Position numbers and translations under genes: made by a program. Below the pieces are notes generated by a model. It did not search any database. It saw only the letters and a list, made by a program, of their open reading frames with translations, and was not told the origin of the DNA. From the NCBI GenBank assembly GCA_029941825.1, contig JAPYTM010000001.1, positions 28,614 to 40,457 of the forward strand: DNA of 11,844 nt, read 5' to 3'. Position 1 is the first letter of the stretch. Each line of letters begins with the position of its first letter. Origin of the DNA: Candidatus Nitrosopumilus sp. GTDB taxonomy: Archaea; Thermoproteota; Nitrososphaeria; Nitrososphaerales; Nitrosopumilaceae. Positions 1 through 5,688 of the stretch are shown in pieces.

Positions 1-72
1 TTGGTTCAGGTTCTGGTGTTGGTTCAGGTTCTGGTGTTGGTTCAGGTTCTGGTGTTGGTTCAGGTTCTGGTG
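1..72. repeat. Perfect 18-bp tandem repeat, at least four copies
   Basis: Four identical, in-phase copies of TTGGTTCAGGTTCTGGTG fill positions 1-72 and the array touches the window edge, so the true copy number is unknown. Read on the minus strand each unit encodes six residues of a Pro-Glu-Pro-Glu-Pro-Thr linker. The unit is a multiple of three, so changes in copy number would keep the frame. The perfect identity at the nucleotide level, including third codon positions, implies recent expansion or ongoing slippage. Confidence 0.95.
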
Positions 73-142
73 TGGATTTAGTTCGAGAATCAAACTCAGA
101 TAAGATATCTTCTGCGTCTTTTGATTTTTTAGGGTCACTCAA
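1..142 (-). CDS. N-terminal fragment of a Pro-Glu repeat protein, cut by the window edge
   Basis: The reading frame on the minus strand opens at a TTG codon (140-142) and runs off the left end, so only 47 residues are visible. They begin MSDPKKSKDAEDILSEFD, a short acidic and polar segment, and then enter a Pro-Glu-Pro-Glu-Pro-Thr repeat encoded by an 18-bp tandem repeat. TTG is the only plausible start before the upstream in-frame stop; no convincing TATA box sits 26 bp upstream, so the start is uncertain. Such PE repeats usually form extended, stiff, unstructured linkers between a short N-terminal segment and a folded or membrane domain. No signal peptide is visible, which suggests a cytoplasmic N-terminus. 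The function cannot be told from this fragment. Confidence 0.6.
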   Translation of the reverse strand, partial: MSDPKKSKDAEDILSEFDSRTKSTPEPEPTPEPEPTPEPEPTPEPEP

Positions 143-183
143 TTTAAAATTCCTGTTATACAAAATTCATTATTTGGTTTTAT

Positions 184-429
184 TTAATTTTTGAGGTTTT
201 TGCCTTGAATGTAGCCTTCAAGTAATTTTTCAAGATCATCATCATTGGAATTTTTAATTTGATTAACCAAGTCTTCTTCTTCAATCTCATAGCAATTTAA
301 GAAATCCTGAGAGTCTTTGAAAACTAGGATCACTTTATTTTTGAATATGCAATGATAAAGTTTTTCTTGCTCCATTTTTTCAGGTTTAAAATTTACACCA
401 TTTTCATCAATAGATATAGGATAATCCAT
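184..429 (-). CDS. Small acidic hypothetical protein (81 aa)
   Basis: An ATG-started frame of 81 codons, lying 41 bp upstream of the Pro-Glu repeat gene on the same strand. The protein is strongly acidic in its second half (EIEEED near residues 48-53 and a DDDLEKLLEG stretch near 64-72) and has no transmembrane segment or metal-binding cysteine cluster. I do not recognise the family. The start is supported by an octamer TCTAAATA centred about 25.5 bp upstream (451-458), the right place for a TATA box of a leaderless archaeal transcript. It may be transcribed together with the next gene. Codon use and A+T content match the neighbours. Confidence 0.6.
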   Translation of the reverse strand: MDYPISIDENGVNFKPEKMEQEKLYHCIFKNKVILVFKDSQDFLNCYEIEEEDLVNQIKNSNDDDLEKLLEGYIQGKNLKN

Positions 430-450
430 GAAAACATTGAGTAGATTCAG

Positions 451-458
451 TATTTAGA
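451..458 (-). promoter_or_regulatory. Probable TATA box of the 81-aa acidic protein gene
   Basis: Minus-strand octamer TCTAAATA centred 25.5 bp from the first base of the ATG at 429. The same octamer at the same distance precedes the ATG at 8527. The spacing fits leaderless transcription, in which the transcript begins at the start codon. Confidence 0.45.
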
Positions 459-581
459 TGGATCATGGTCATTTTTCGTCAGTATTTTTTCTCATTAATT
501 TGAGATTTAGGATTGTATTGATTCAGACAAAAATAGGTAATATTTTTGACGTAGTTAAGAAGAGAAATAGTTTTTTTGAAA

Positions 582-1382
582 TTAGTTTTTAATTTCTATC
601 AAAGTATTCCCATCAGTCCATGAGATTTTCTCCAAATCATCAAAATTATTCTCGATGTTTTGTTGGAATGTATCTAGAGATTCACCAAATAATTTTTCAC
701 CATAAAGAGCAAATGTAGAATAGTGGTTATTTTTAGCTTGATGAACCAGTCTATCCAAACTAGAGGTTCTAGAATATTCAAATGTTTTAGTGGAGTGGAT
801 TTTCATATCAGCATTTTTAATGTGTGATTCTAATTCATTAAACTCATACAAACGATTTTCCATTTCTGTAAATAATGGGAAATATTTACCCCATACACTT
901 TGAGCATTTTGATTTCTTAATCTTGTGTAGATGAATATACGTCCATCATCATTGAGTGAACGTAGTGATTCAGACAAAAACTTTGGAACATCAAAATGGT
1001 GTATTGCATTAAATGTAACAATACAATCTATGGATTTGGTATCTAGTGGTAATTTGTTTGCATCGCCTTGCCTTGTACAAAAATTTGTAATGTTTTGTTC
1101 TACAAGATTAGTCTCTAGTGATTTTAGCATGTTTTCATTGTAATCTACACAATGAATGTAAAATGAATCATCAAAGATTTTTAGAAACTCTAAGGAATAT
1201 CTACCATCACCACAACCAACATCAGCCATGTTGATGTTAGTTTTTTCATCTAGTCTATGTTTAATGTGTAAGATTGGTTCTGTGTCAAGTGTTCTTACAC
1301 TTTGATATTTTGAGGCAATAGTTGAAAAATGGTCATGCATAATTTTTGATGTTAATTTAATTTCATTTTTAATTTTAGACAA
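582..1382 (-). CDS. Class I SAM-dependent methyltransferase
   Basis: A Rossmann-fold methyltransferase of the Methyltransf_11 / UbiE-like type that transfers a methyl group from S-adenosylmethionine to an unknown substrate. In numbering from the TTG at 1382 (266 aa), the glycine-rich SAM motif I is MADVGCGDGRYS at about residues 52-63, the acidic ribose-binding position is the Asp of CVDYNENM near 80, and the motif IV region IVTFNAIHHF lies near 121-130. The C-terminal third shows no extra domain. The frame stays open to a GTG at 1403, but that codon has no TATA box at the right place, whereas TATATTAA (1406-1413) is centred about 27.5 bp from the TTG at 1382, so I chose TTG. An ATG at 1340 (start of MHDHFSTIASKYQ) is a third possibility. 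It is divergent from the gene at 1416. Confidence 0.85.
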   Translation of the reverse strand: MSKIKNEIKLTSKIMHDHFSTIASKYQSVRTLDTEPILHIKHRLDEKTNINMADVGCGDGRYSLEFLKIFDDSFYIHCVDYNENMLKSLETNLVEQNITNFCTRQGDANKLPLDTKSIDCIVTFNAIHHFDVPKFLSESLRSLNDDGRIFIYTRLRNQNAQSVWGKYFPLFTEMENRLYEFNELESHIKNADMKIHSTKTFEYSRTSSLDRLVHQAKNNHYSTFALYGEKLFGESLDTFQQNIENNFDDLEKISWTDGNTLIEIKN

Positions 1383-1405
1383 GGAATAATATTGATCCCT
1401 CACGC

Positions 1406-1413
1406 TTAATATA
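1406..1413 (-). promoter_or_regulatory. Probable TATA box of the methyltransferase gene
   Basis: Minus-strand TATATTAA lies in the few bases between two divergent genes. It is centred about 27.5 bp from the TTG at 1382 and is the best TATA match near the 5' end of the methyltransferase gene. It ends three bases before the ATG of the plus-strand miniprotein gene at 1416. Confidence 0.35.
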
Positions 1414-1415
1414 GC

Positions 1416-1601
1416 ATGGTTCTTGTACTGATTGGAATTGCAATAGGGGTTATACTAATAGCAGTTTTAATTATCAAGGCATTCAAAACATCATCTAAGG
1501 ACATAGTAGGAATGGATATACGTTGTAAAAAATGTGGAATTAAAACAAATGGACTAGCATGCCCAAAATGTGAAAAGAAATCTAAATCATTTGGGGTTTA
1601 A
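1416..1601 (+). CDS. Membrane-anchored zinc-ribbon miniprotein (61 aa)
   Basis: Residues 2-20 form a single hydrophobic span (VLVLIGIAIGVILIAVLII). It is followed by a basic linker and a four-cysteine knuckle pair, C37-K-K-C40 and C49-P-K-C52, the usual layout of a zinc ribbon. The positive charges directly after the span suggest that the ribbon faces the cytoplasm. Many archaea encode such short anchored zinc ribbons and their partners are mostly unknown. The ATG lies close to the divergent methyltransferase gene, and the only TATA-like sequence about 26 bp upstream (TAATATTG, 1387-1394) lies inside that gene if its GTG start is used. The stop codon is embedded in a perfect 16-bp palindrome. 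Confidence 0.7.
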   Translation: MVLVLIGIAIGVILIAVLIIKAFKTSSKDIVGMDIRCKKCGIKTNGLACPKCEKKSKSFGV

Positions 1602-1614
1602 TGTAATTACATTA
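1599..1614. repeat. Perfect 16-bp palindrome over a stop codon
   Basis: TAATGTAATTACATTA reads the same on both strands and includes the TAA stop (1599-1601) of the miniprotein gene. It could be a dimeric regulator's site upstream of the polymerase gene or, as RNA, a stem too tight to close fully. Perfect palindromes of this length are uncommon even in AT-rich DNA. Confidence 0.7.
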
Positions 1615-1616
1615 GA

Positions 1617-1655
1617 TGAACTTTGGATTAGTTCAACATTTTAACAAAATTGAAC
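1617..1655. repeat. Overlapping inverted repeats built on TGAAC / GTTCA
   Basis: TGAACT (1617-1622) is the inverted copy of AGTTCA (1630-1635), with a 7-base spacer. The overlapping GTTCAA (1631-1636) is the inverted copy of TTGAAC (1650-1655), with a 13-base spacer. The middle element can therefore pair with either flank but not both. The cluster lies 70-108 bp upstream of the polymerase IV start and is not part of any likely gene. Confidence 0.5.
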
Positions 1656-1724
1656 ATACAATGCTTTCAGTATAGGTCTAATGAATACACAATATAGTAA
1701 TAATCAAAATAATCTAGAAAATTA

Positions 1725-2819
1725 TTGGAAACAAGAGTAGTTTTCCACATAGATTTTGATTATTTTTATGCACAATGTGAAGAGGTAAGATCTCCTGAAT
1801 TAAAATCAAAACCAGTTTGTGTTTGTGTATTTTCAGATAGGGGGGGAGACAGTGGTGCGATTGCTACTGCAAATTATACTGCAAGAAAGTATGGGGTCAA
1901 ATCAGGGATACCAATATCATTTGCAAAAAAGAGGTTATCTGAAAGAAAAGATGCAGTGTTTCTACCAGTTGATTTTGAGTTTTATTCAAAAGTGTCTGAA
2001 AAAGCTATGGAGATTATGAAGGATAGTGCAGATATTTTTGAATATGTTGGGAGAGATGAAGCGTATTTAGATGTAACAAAAAGAATTGAGGGTGATTTTC
2101 TAAAAGCAAGTCATCTTGCACAACAAATAAAAAATTCAATTAGAGATAAAACAAAACTTAGTTGTTCAATTGGGATTTCACCAAATAAATTAATCTCAAA
2201 AATTGCATCAAACTTTCAGAAACCAGATGGATTAACAATAGTATCTCCTGAAAAAATTGAAGTCTTTTTAGATCAACTAAAAATTAGAGTCATACCTGGA
2301 ATTGGGGGGAAAACTGAAGAAAAATTTTCAGAGATGAACATAGAAACAATACAAGAATTAAAAAAAATAGATATCTTTACTCTGAATAAAGAGTTTGGAA
2401 GAAAAAGTGGAACTTACATGTACAATGCAGTTAGAGGGATTCATAATGAACCAGTAAAAGAAAAAGAAGAAAGAATCCAATATAGTAAAATCATGACATT
2501 GAAGAAAGATTCCAAAGATTATCAATTTTTATCTGAAAATATTAATGAGTTGTGTAAGGAAGTACATCAAATTATAAAGAGAAATAACAAAATGTTCAAA
2601 TTAATTGGAATACATATTGTTCAATCAGATTTATCAAACAAATCAAAGTCAAAAATGCTAAAAAATCCCACATCAAGTTTAGAAGAATTACAAAAAAATA
2701 TTGATCAGTTACTAAAAGAGACTCTGAAAAATCAGACAGACACAATTAGAAGATTAGGCGTAAAGGTTTCAGAACTTTCAGGTATAAAGGGGCAAAATAA
2801 TATTACGAGTTATTTCTAG
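1725..2819 (+). CDS. dpo4: Y-family DNA polymerase IV (Dpo4/DinB-like)
   Basis: A template-dependent translesion DNA polymerase of 364 aa, close to the usual archaeal length. The palm begins with FHIDFDYFYAQ: D10 is the first metal ligand and Y15 the steric gate against ribonucleotides. D111-E112 in GRDEAYLD supply the other catalytic acids. The fingers carry ATANYTARKYGVKSGIP (47-63), and a helix-hairpin-helix thumb motif VIPGIGGKTEEKF lies at 189-201. The little-finger domain follows from about 245. The last eight residues, QNNITSYF, are a canonical PCNA-interacting (PIP) box. The two residues before the catalytic DE are Gly-Arg rather than the usual Ser-hydrophobic pair. The start is TTG, with a weak TATA-like TAGTAATA centred about 26 bp upstream. 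The 3' end overlaps the convergent archaeosortase gene by 17 bp. Confidence 0.95.
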   Translation: METRVVFHIDFDYFYAQCEEVRSPELKSKPVCVCVFSDRGGDSGAIATANYTARKYGVKSGIPISFAKKRLSERKDAVFLPVDFEFYSKVSEKAMEIMKDSADIFEYVGRDEAYLDVTKRIEGDFLKASHLAQQIKNSIRDKTKLSCSIGISPNKLISKIASNFQKPDGLTIVSPEKIEVFLDQLKIRVIPGIGGKTEEKFSEMNIETIQELKKIDIFTLNKEFGRKSGTYMYNAVRGIHNEPVKEKEERIQYSKIMTLKKDSKDYQFLSENINELCKEVHQIIKRNNKMFKLIGIHIVQSDLSNKSKSKMLKNPTSSLEELQKNIDQLLKETLKNQTDTIRRLGVKVSELSGIKGQNNITSYF

Positions 2820-3753
2820 GTGGGAAATTTCCTTTAGATTCTGATTTTTTAAGACGTCTTGATTCTATCAATATTACAACAAAAATAAACGCAAATAGCC
2901 ACGGCAAAAACATGATTTCACCTGCAATTTTATGATATTCTTCCCATGCCACAGGATCAGTAGTGACTTTTAGGGCATACCAAGATAATGAAAAAATACG
3001 AATTAGATTAACGATTATGGTGCCAATAATTCCCAAAATAAAATATGCAGCTTTTCTTTTTCGTGGAATATTCATCTTTAACATGAATGCACCAATTACT
3101 AAAGAGAAAATGATTATGCTATGAACTCCAGCTGATGGCCAAAATACTTGTAATGCCATTGAACCATGATCACCTCGTAAGAACATTACATTGTCTCTAG
3201 CTACTGCAGTTCCAAGATCAAGCAATGTAACTAACCAAACATTAGCTTGAACAAAATAAGGTACAATGTATTGTAATGGACCAAGTGTGTCATATGGGAA
3301 AAATGCATCAAGGGATAAAATTATTGCAGTTCCAGTAAGAAAGATTGGTGCTGCAGGAGCAATGCGAATCCATTTTTTTCCAAAGAAAACACTCAATGCA
3401 ACAACAATAAAAATTGCCATTACAAAAAAGTCCCACATCCAAGTCCAGGAATAAATTAATTGAACATCAAATTGTTCTGCAGATTGAATTATGTAATCTC
3501 TTAATCCATACTCTAATGAAATTAAATATAAAATAACAATGAACGCCATAGGTATTGCTGATAATAATCGTTTTCTTGAAATAACAAATCTAAGACCAAT
3601 TAGTTCTGCAACTACAAAAACAAGTGCAAAAAAATACCCGCCACGTCCTTCATTCCAGCTCCAAGCTATAGACTCAGGAAATGCAATCATGGAGAAAAGA
3701 ATTGGACTAGAGATTATTGAAATTCCAGCAATAAGATTCCAATTCTTTATCAT
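2803..3753 (-). CDS. Archaeosortase/exosortase-family protein (thaumarchaeosortase type)
   Basis: A polytopic membrane protein of 316 aa with about eight hydrophobic spans. It carries the spaced signature of the exosortase/archaeosortase superfamily. WPSAGVHS (205-212) stands where other members have Cys-Ser/Ala-Gly, followed by the NLIRI Arg (R252) and the EEYHKIAGE His (H274). These enzymes cleave or transfer surface proteins at a C-terminal tripartite signal (short motif, membrane helix, basic cluster). In this protein Ser207 occupies the nucleophile position normally held by Cys; I recall the same change being noted for thaumarchaeal members, but could not check it. The ATG start is backed by TATTTATT (3775-3782) centred 25.5 bp upstream. 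The C-terminus is basic. No obvious substrate with a sorting tail is encoded in the window. Confidence 0.85.
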   Translation of the reverse strand: MIKNWNLIAGISIISSPILFSMIAFPESIAWSWNEGRGGYFFALVFVVAELIGLRFVISRKRLLSAIPMAFIVILYLISLEYGLRDYIIQSAEQFDVQLIYSWTWMWDFFVMAIFIVVALSVFFGKKWIRIAPAAPIFLTGTAIILSLDAFFPYDTLGPLQYIVPYFVQANVWLVTLLDLGTAVARDNVMFLRGDHGSMALQVFWPSAGVHSIIIFSLVIGAFMLKMNIPRKRKAAYFILGIIGTIIVNLIRIFSLSWYALKVTTDPVAWEEYHKIAGEIMFLPWLFAFIFVVILIESRRLKKSESKGNFPPRNNS

Positions 3754-3774
3754 AAAAAATCTGAGAAAATGCTA

Positions 3775-3782
3775 AATAAATA
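3775..3782 (-). promoter_or_regulatory. Probable TATA box of the archaeosortase gene
   Basis: Minus-strand TATTTATT, within a longer ATATTTATTTAG, is centred 25.5 bp from the ATG at 3753. This spacing is expected for a leaderless transcript. Confidence 0.45.
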
Positions 3783-3838
3783 TCTCAACTTTACAAGATT
3801 TAGAAATTCATGAGTTAGTGTGTGAAATAGGAAAAATA

Positions 3839-3943
3839 CTAATCCATATCTTCCATTTCATCAGCATCCGGATCTCGTCGGCTTGGCCTAATTGGAATAT
3901 ACATGACAGTCACAATAATCAATAAAATTACAGCAAGATACAT
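3839..3943 (-). CDS. Single-span membrane miniprotein with acidic tail (34-44 aa)
   Basis: From the ATG at 3943 the frame reads one hydrophobic helix (YLAVILLIIVTVMYIPI), then a basic patch RPSRR and a very acidic tail DPDADEMEDMD before the TAG. The charge pattern suggests the tail is cytoplasmic. The frame stays open upstream through an ATT codon at 3970, adding a Trp-Ala-Asn-Phe-Tyr-Asp-Leu-Gly segment that would complete the membrane entry. A TATA-like TTCATAAT sits about 25.5 bp before that ATT, while nothing suitable precedes the ATG. It lies between the archaeosortase gene and the CSC membrane protein gene, on the same strand. Function unknown; the strongly patterned composition argues against chance. 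Confidence 0.5.
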   Translation of the reverse strand: MYLAVILLIIVTVMYIPIRPSRRDPDADEMEDMD

Positions 3944-3992
3944 CCCAAGGTCGTAAAAGTTTGCCCAAATGGTGATTTCTTATGCAGTAAAA

Positions 3993-4472
3993 TTATGAAT
4001 TAACTTTACATTCAGTTTTGAGGGATTTTACAGTTGTAAAATAAGTAATTACTAGAATTGCAATTGCAAAAAATCGAATTGGAGTCTCATAATTTGTTAA
4101 AAATGCTGTTGCAGTTGCACCCACAGAACCAAATGTAGAGATCACAGCAAATCCTACAGGCCCGCAACTACACGCACCAGCTGCTGCACCAATTATCGAA
4201 CCAAAAATACCTCCACCCATTTTCTGTTTTGAACTTTTAAGGATACTGATTCTAAAAATGTTCATTGGGATCACCAATGCAGATAATGATGAAAGTATCA
4301 CAATTAGAACAAAACCAAATTCACTTCCAGAAGGAATATGACTTACAACATAGGGCTCAAGAAAAATATATTCTGATAATATCAACAACCCAATTAACAT
4401 TGGAATAAAAATACTAGTTGCTAAAATGATATATTTAAAATTAGAAAATACAAGTTTGATTGTTTGTACCAT
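3993..4472 (-). CDS. Four-span membrane protein with CSC motif, paired with DsbA
   Basis: A 159-aa membrane protein with hydrophobic spans at about 14-38, 52-72, 87-120 (Gly/Ala-rich) and 130-147. The most striking feature is GAAAGACSCGPVGFAV (95-110): two cysteines, C101 and C103, and a proline at the edge of a Gly/Ala-rich helix. A further cysteine, C155, lies near the C-terminus. The ATG follows the stop of the DsbA-like gene with no gap (TAGATG), so the two are almost certainly co-transcribed and translationally coupled. I do not recognise a named family. The cysteine pair in a membrane helix next to a DsbA makes a redox-partner role (as DsbB, VKOR or CcdA have elsewhere) a reasonable inference. 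A metal-handling role for the CSC motif is the main alternative. Confidence 0.75.
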   Translation of the reverse strand: MVQTIKLVFSNFKYIILATSIFIPMLIGLLILSEYIFLEPYVVSHIPSGSEFGFVLIVILSSLSALVIPMNIFRISILKSSKQKMGGGIFGSIIGAAAGACSCGPVGFAVISTFGSVGATATAFLTNYETPIRFFAIAILVITYFTTVKSLKTECKVNS

Positions 4473-5132
4473 CTATATCATAGAATCCAATATTTTTTTA
4501 AACACAGAGAATGGTTGTGCTCCATTGATTTGTTGTTGAGAATCAGAACTCACAATAAAAAATCCAGGAGTTCCCCTTACGCCATGTTCTCTTGCTTGTT
4601 GAATATTAAATTGAACACGTTTTGAATATTTCTCAGAATCCAAGCAAGTTTCAAAGAGTTCCATGTCAAGACCCAAACTAAACGCAAATGCTTTTAGTCG
4701 TTCAGAATTGGCCCAACCATTATCAATTGGTGATTCTTGTGAAGTGTAAAGTAAATTATGATATTCCCAATACATCTCTTGGTCTTCAGCACAGTATGAT
4801 GCTTGAGCAGCTATTGGTGAATCACGTCCTAAAAATGCCAAGTCAACAAAAACAAGATTTACTGTTCCAGGTTCAATGTATTCTTGAATAATTGCAGGCT
4901 TTGTATTATGAAACCAATGATAGCAACTTTCACATTGATAATCTCCAAATTCAACAATAGTAATTGGTGCTGAAGGGTTACCCAAAATAGGAGAACCCAT
5001 GTCAGTTGAAATAGTTCCATGTGTTCTACCCATGTCAAGAGTTACAGTTTCAGTGGGAGATGAAGAAAATGCTGCAATTCCAGCAACAATTGCAACAATA
5101 ATTACGCCTATAATTACAATATTTTTGTTCAT
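4473..5132 (-). CDS. Membrane-anchored DsbA-like thiol-disulfide oxidoreductase
   Basis: A 219-aa protein with an uncleaved-looking signal anchor at about residues 4-22 and a thioredoxin-fold domain from about 50 onward, facing outside the cell. The domain begins LGNPSAPITIVEFGDYQCESCY, whose C67-E-S-C70 is the redox-active CxxC at the start of the active-site helix. The cis-proline loop is GVRGTPGFFI, with Thr188-Pro189. The layout matches the Thioredoxin_4 (DsbA-like) family with its inserted helical domain, and C114 and C163 are two further cysteines in that insert. Likely role: forming or isomerising disulfides in exported proteins. It is the first gene of a zero-gap pair with the CSC membrane protein and lies 32 bp after the C2H2 gene; TTTTTAAC about 25.5 bp upstream may be its own TATA box. 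Confidence 0.92.
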   Translation of the reverse strand: MNKNIVIIGVIIVAIVAGIAAFSSSPTETVTLDMGRTHGTISTDMGSPILGNPSAPITIVEFGDYQCESCYHWFHNTKPAIIQEYIEPGTVNLVFVDLAFLGRDSPIAAQASYCAEDQEMYWEYHNLLYTSQESPIDNGWANSERLKAFAFSLGLDMELFETCLDSEKYSKRVQFNIQQAREHGVRGTPGFFIVSSDSQQQINGAQPFSVFKKILDSMI

Positions 5133-5164
5133 AACTCAAACCAATTAAGATGGGTTAAAAAAGA

Positions 5165-5362
5165 TTATTCCAAATTACGTGAAGGTTTTCTTTTAAACAA
5201 ACTTGCAATTTTGGATAAGACTGTATCAATTGGGCATACCTCACATGGAATACTTGATGAATGTCTTTCAAGATGCTTTTCAAACTTTACTCTAGATTCA
5301 AAAATTAAATCACAACTAGTACAATAGACTTTAGTGACATTGTTTTTTGAATATTTGTCCAT
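5165..5362 (-). CDS. C2H2 zinc-finger miniprotein (65 aa)
   Basis: Residues 14-34 form one classical C2H2 finger, C14-x2-C17-x12-H30-x3-H34, with the expected hydrophobic residues between the ligands. A second Cys pair, C40-E-V-C43, follows and could bind metal alone or in a dimer. The C-terminus is basic (FKRKPSRN, about 56-63), which suits nucleic-acid binding. Single C2H2 fingers seldom bind DNA specifically on their own, so RNA or protein binding is equally possible. The start is well supported: TTTATAAG (5384-5391) is centred 25.5 bp upstream of the ATG, indicating leaderless transcription. The gene lies 32 bp upstream of the DsbA-like gene on the same strand and may head a longer transcript. 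Confidence 0.8.
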   Translation of the reverse strand: MDKYSKNNVTKVYCTSCDLIFESRVKFEKHLERHSSSIPCEVCPIDTVLSKIASLFKRKPSRNLE

Positions 5363-5383
5363 AGTTATAATTTAAGATTAGTG

Positions 5384-5391
5384 CTTATAAA
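5384..5391 (-). promoter_or_regulatory. TATA box of the C2H2 miniprotein gene
   Basis: Minus-strand TTTATAAG is one of the clearest archaeal TATA boxes in the window, centred 25.5 bp from the ATG at 5362. The upstream bases are not purine-rich enough to name a BRE with confidence. Confidence 0.6.
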
Positions 5392-5392
5392 G

Positions 5393-5688
5393 ATCCTGTT
5401 AAAAATCAAAATATGAAAAAAATTCTGGAAGAAATAGTTGTAGAATTTTTGTAATCATTTTAGAGAGGTTGTGACATGGTAATGCAAGTATCACAAAACC
5501 AGATTACTATAAAATAATTATTTATGATATTTTTAGGAAGAAGGTAAAAACAGATGAAGTTATAATAAATTTTAAAACATATCTAGTATAAAATTATATT
5601 TCAGAATATCAAAAAACAATTCCACAGTATGATTATTCATTATCAGAAGATATTGTAAAAATTGAGATAAATTATAACTTTAGAATAT
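5393..5688. other. Non-coding stretch, possibly decayed coding sequence
   Basis: No frame longer than about 25 codons is convincing here. Two plus-strand patches read like protein but are broken by stops or a frame change: about 5516-5587 (24 codons ending ...NFKTYLV then TAA) and about 5627-5700 (YDYSLSEDIVKIEIN and onward). A Shine-Dalgarno-like GAGAGGTTGTGAC (5483-5495) precedes a 13-codon frame at 5496. This could be a gene remnant, but such patches also arise by chance at this A+T content. Confidence 0.3.

Noticed and set aside
519..980. A 15-bp direct repeat TGATTCAGACAAAAA at 519-533 and 966-980
   Set aside because: One copy is inside the methyltransferase gene and the other is just past its end; the flanks do not align, so it is probably chance rather than a duplication or attachment site.
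1681..1740. A 19-codon frame MNTQYSNNQNNLENYWKQE overlapping the polymerase start
   Set aside because: The likely TATA box of the polymerase lies inside it, so it would not be on that transcript, and there is no ribosome site. Chance is more likely than an upstream peptide.
3266..3775. Two plus-strand frames antisense to the archaeosortase gene
   Set aside because: No family features; the archaeosortase signature residues are on the minus strand.
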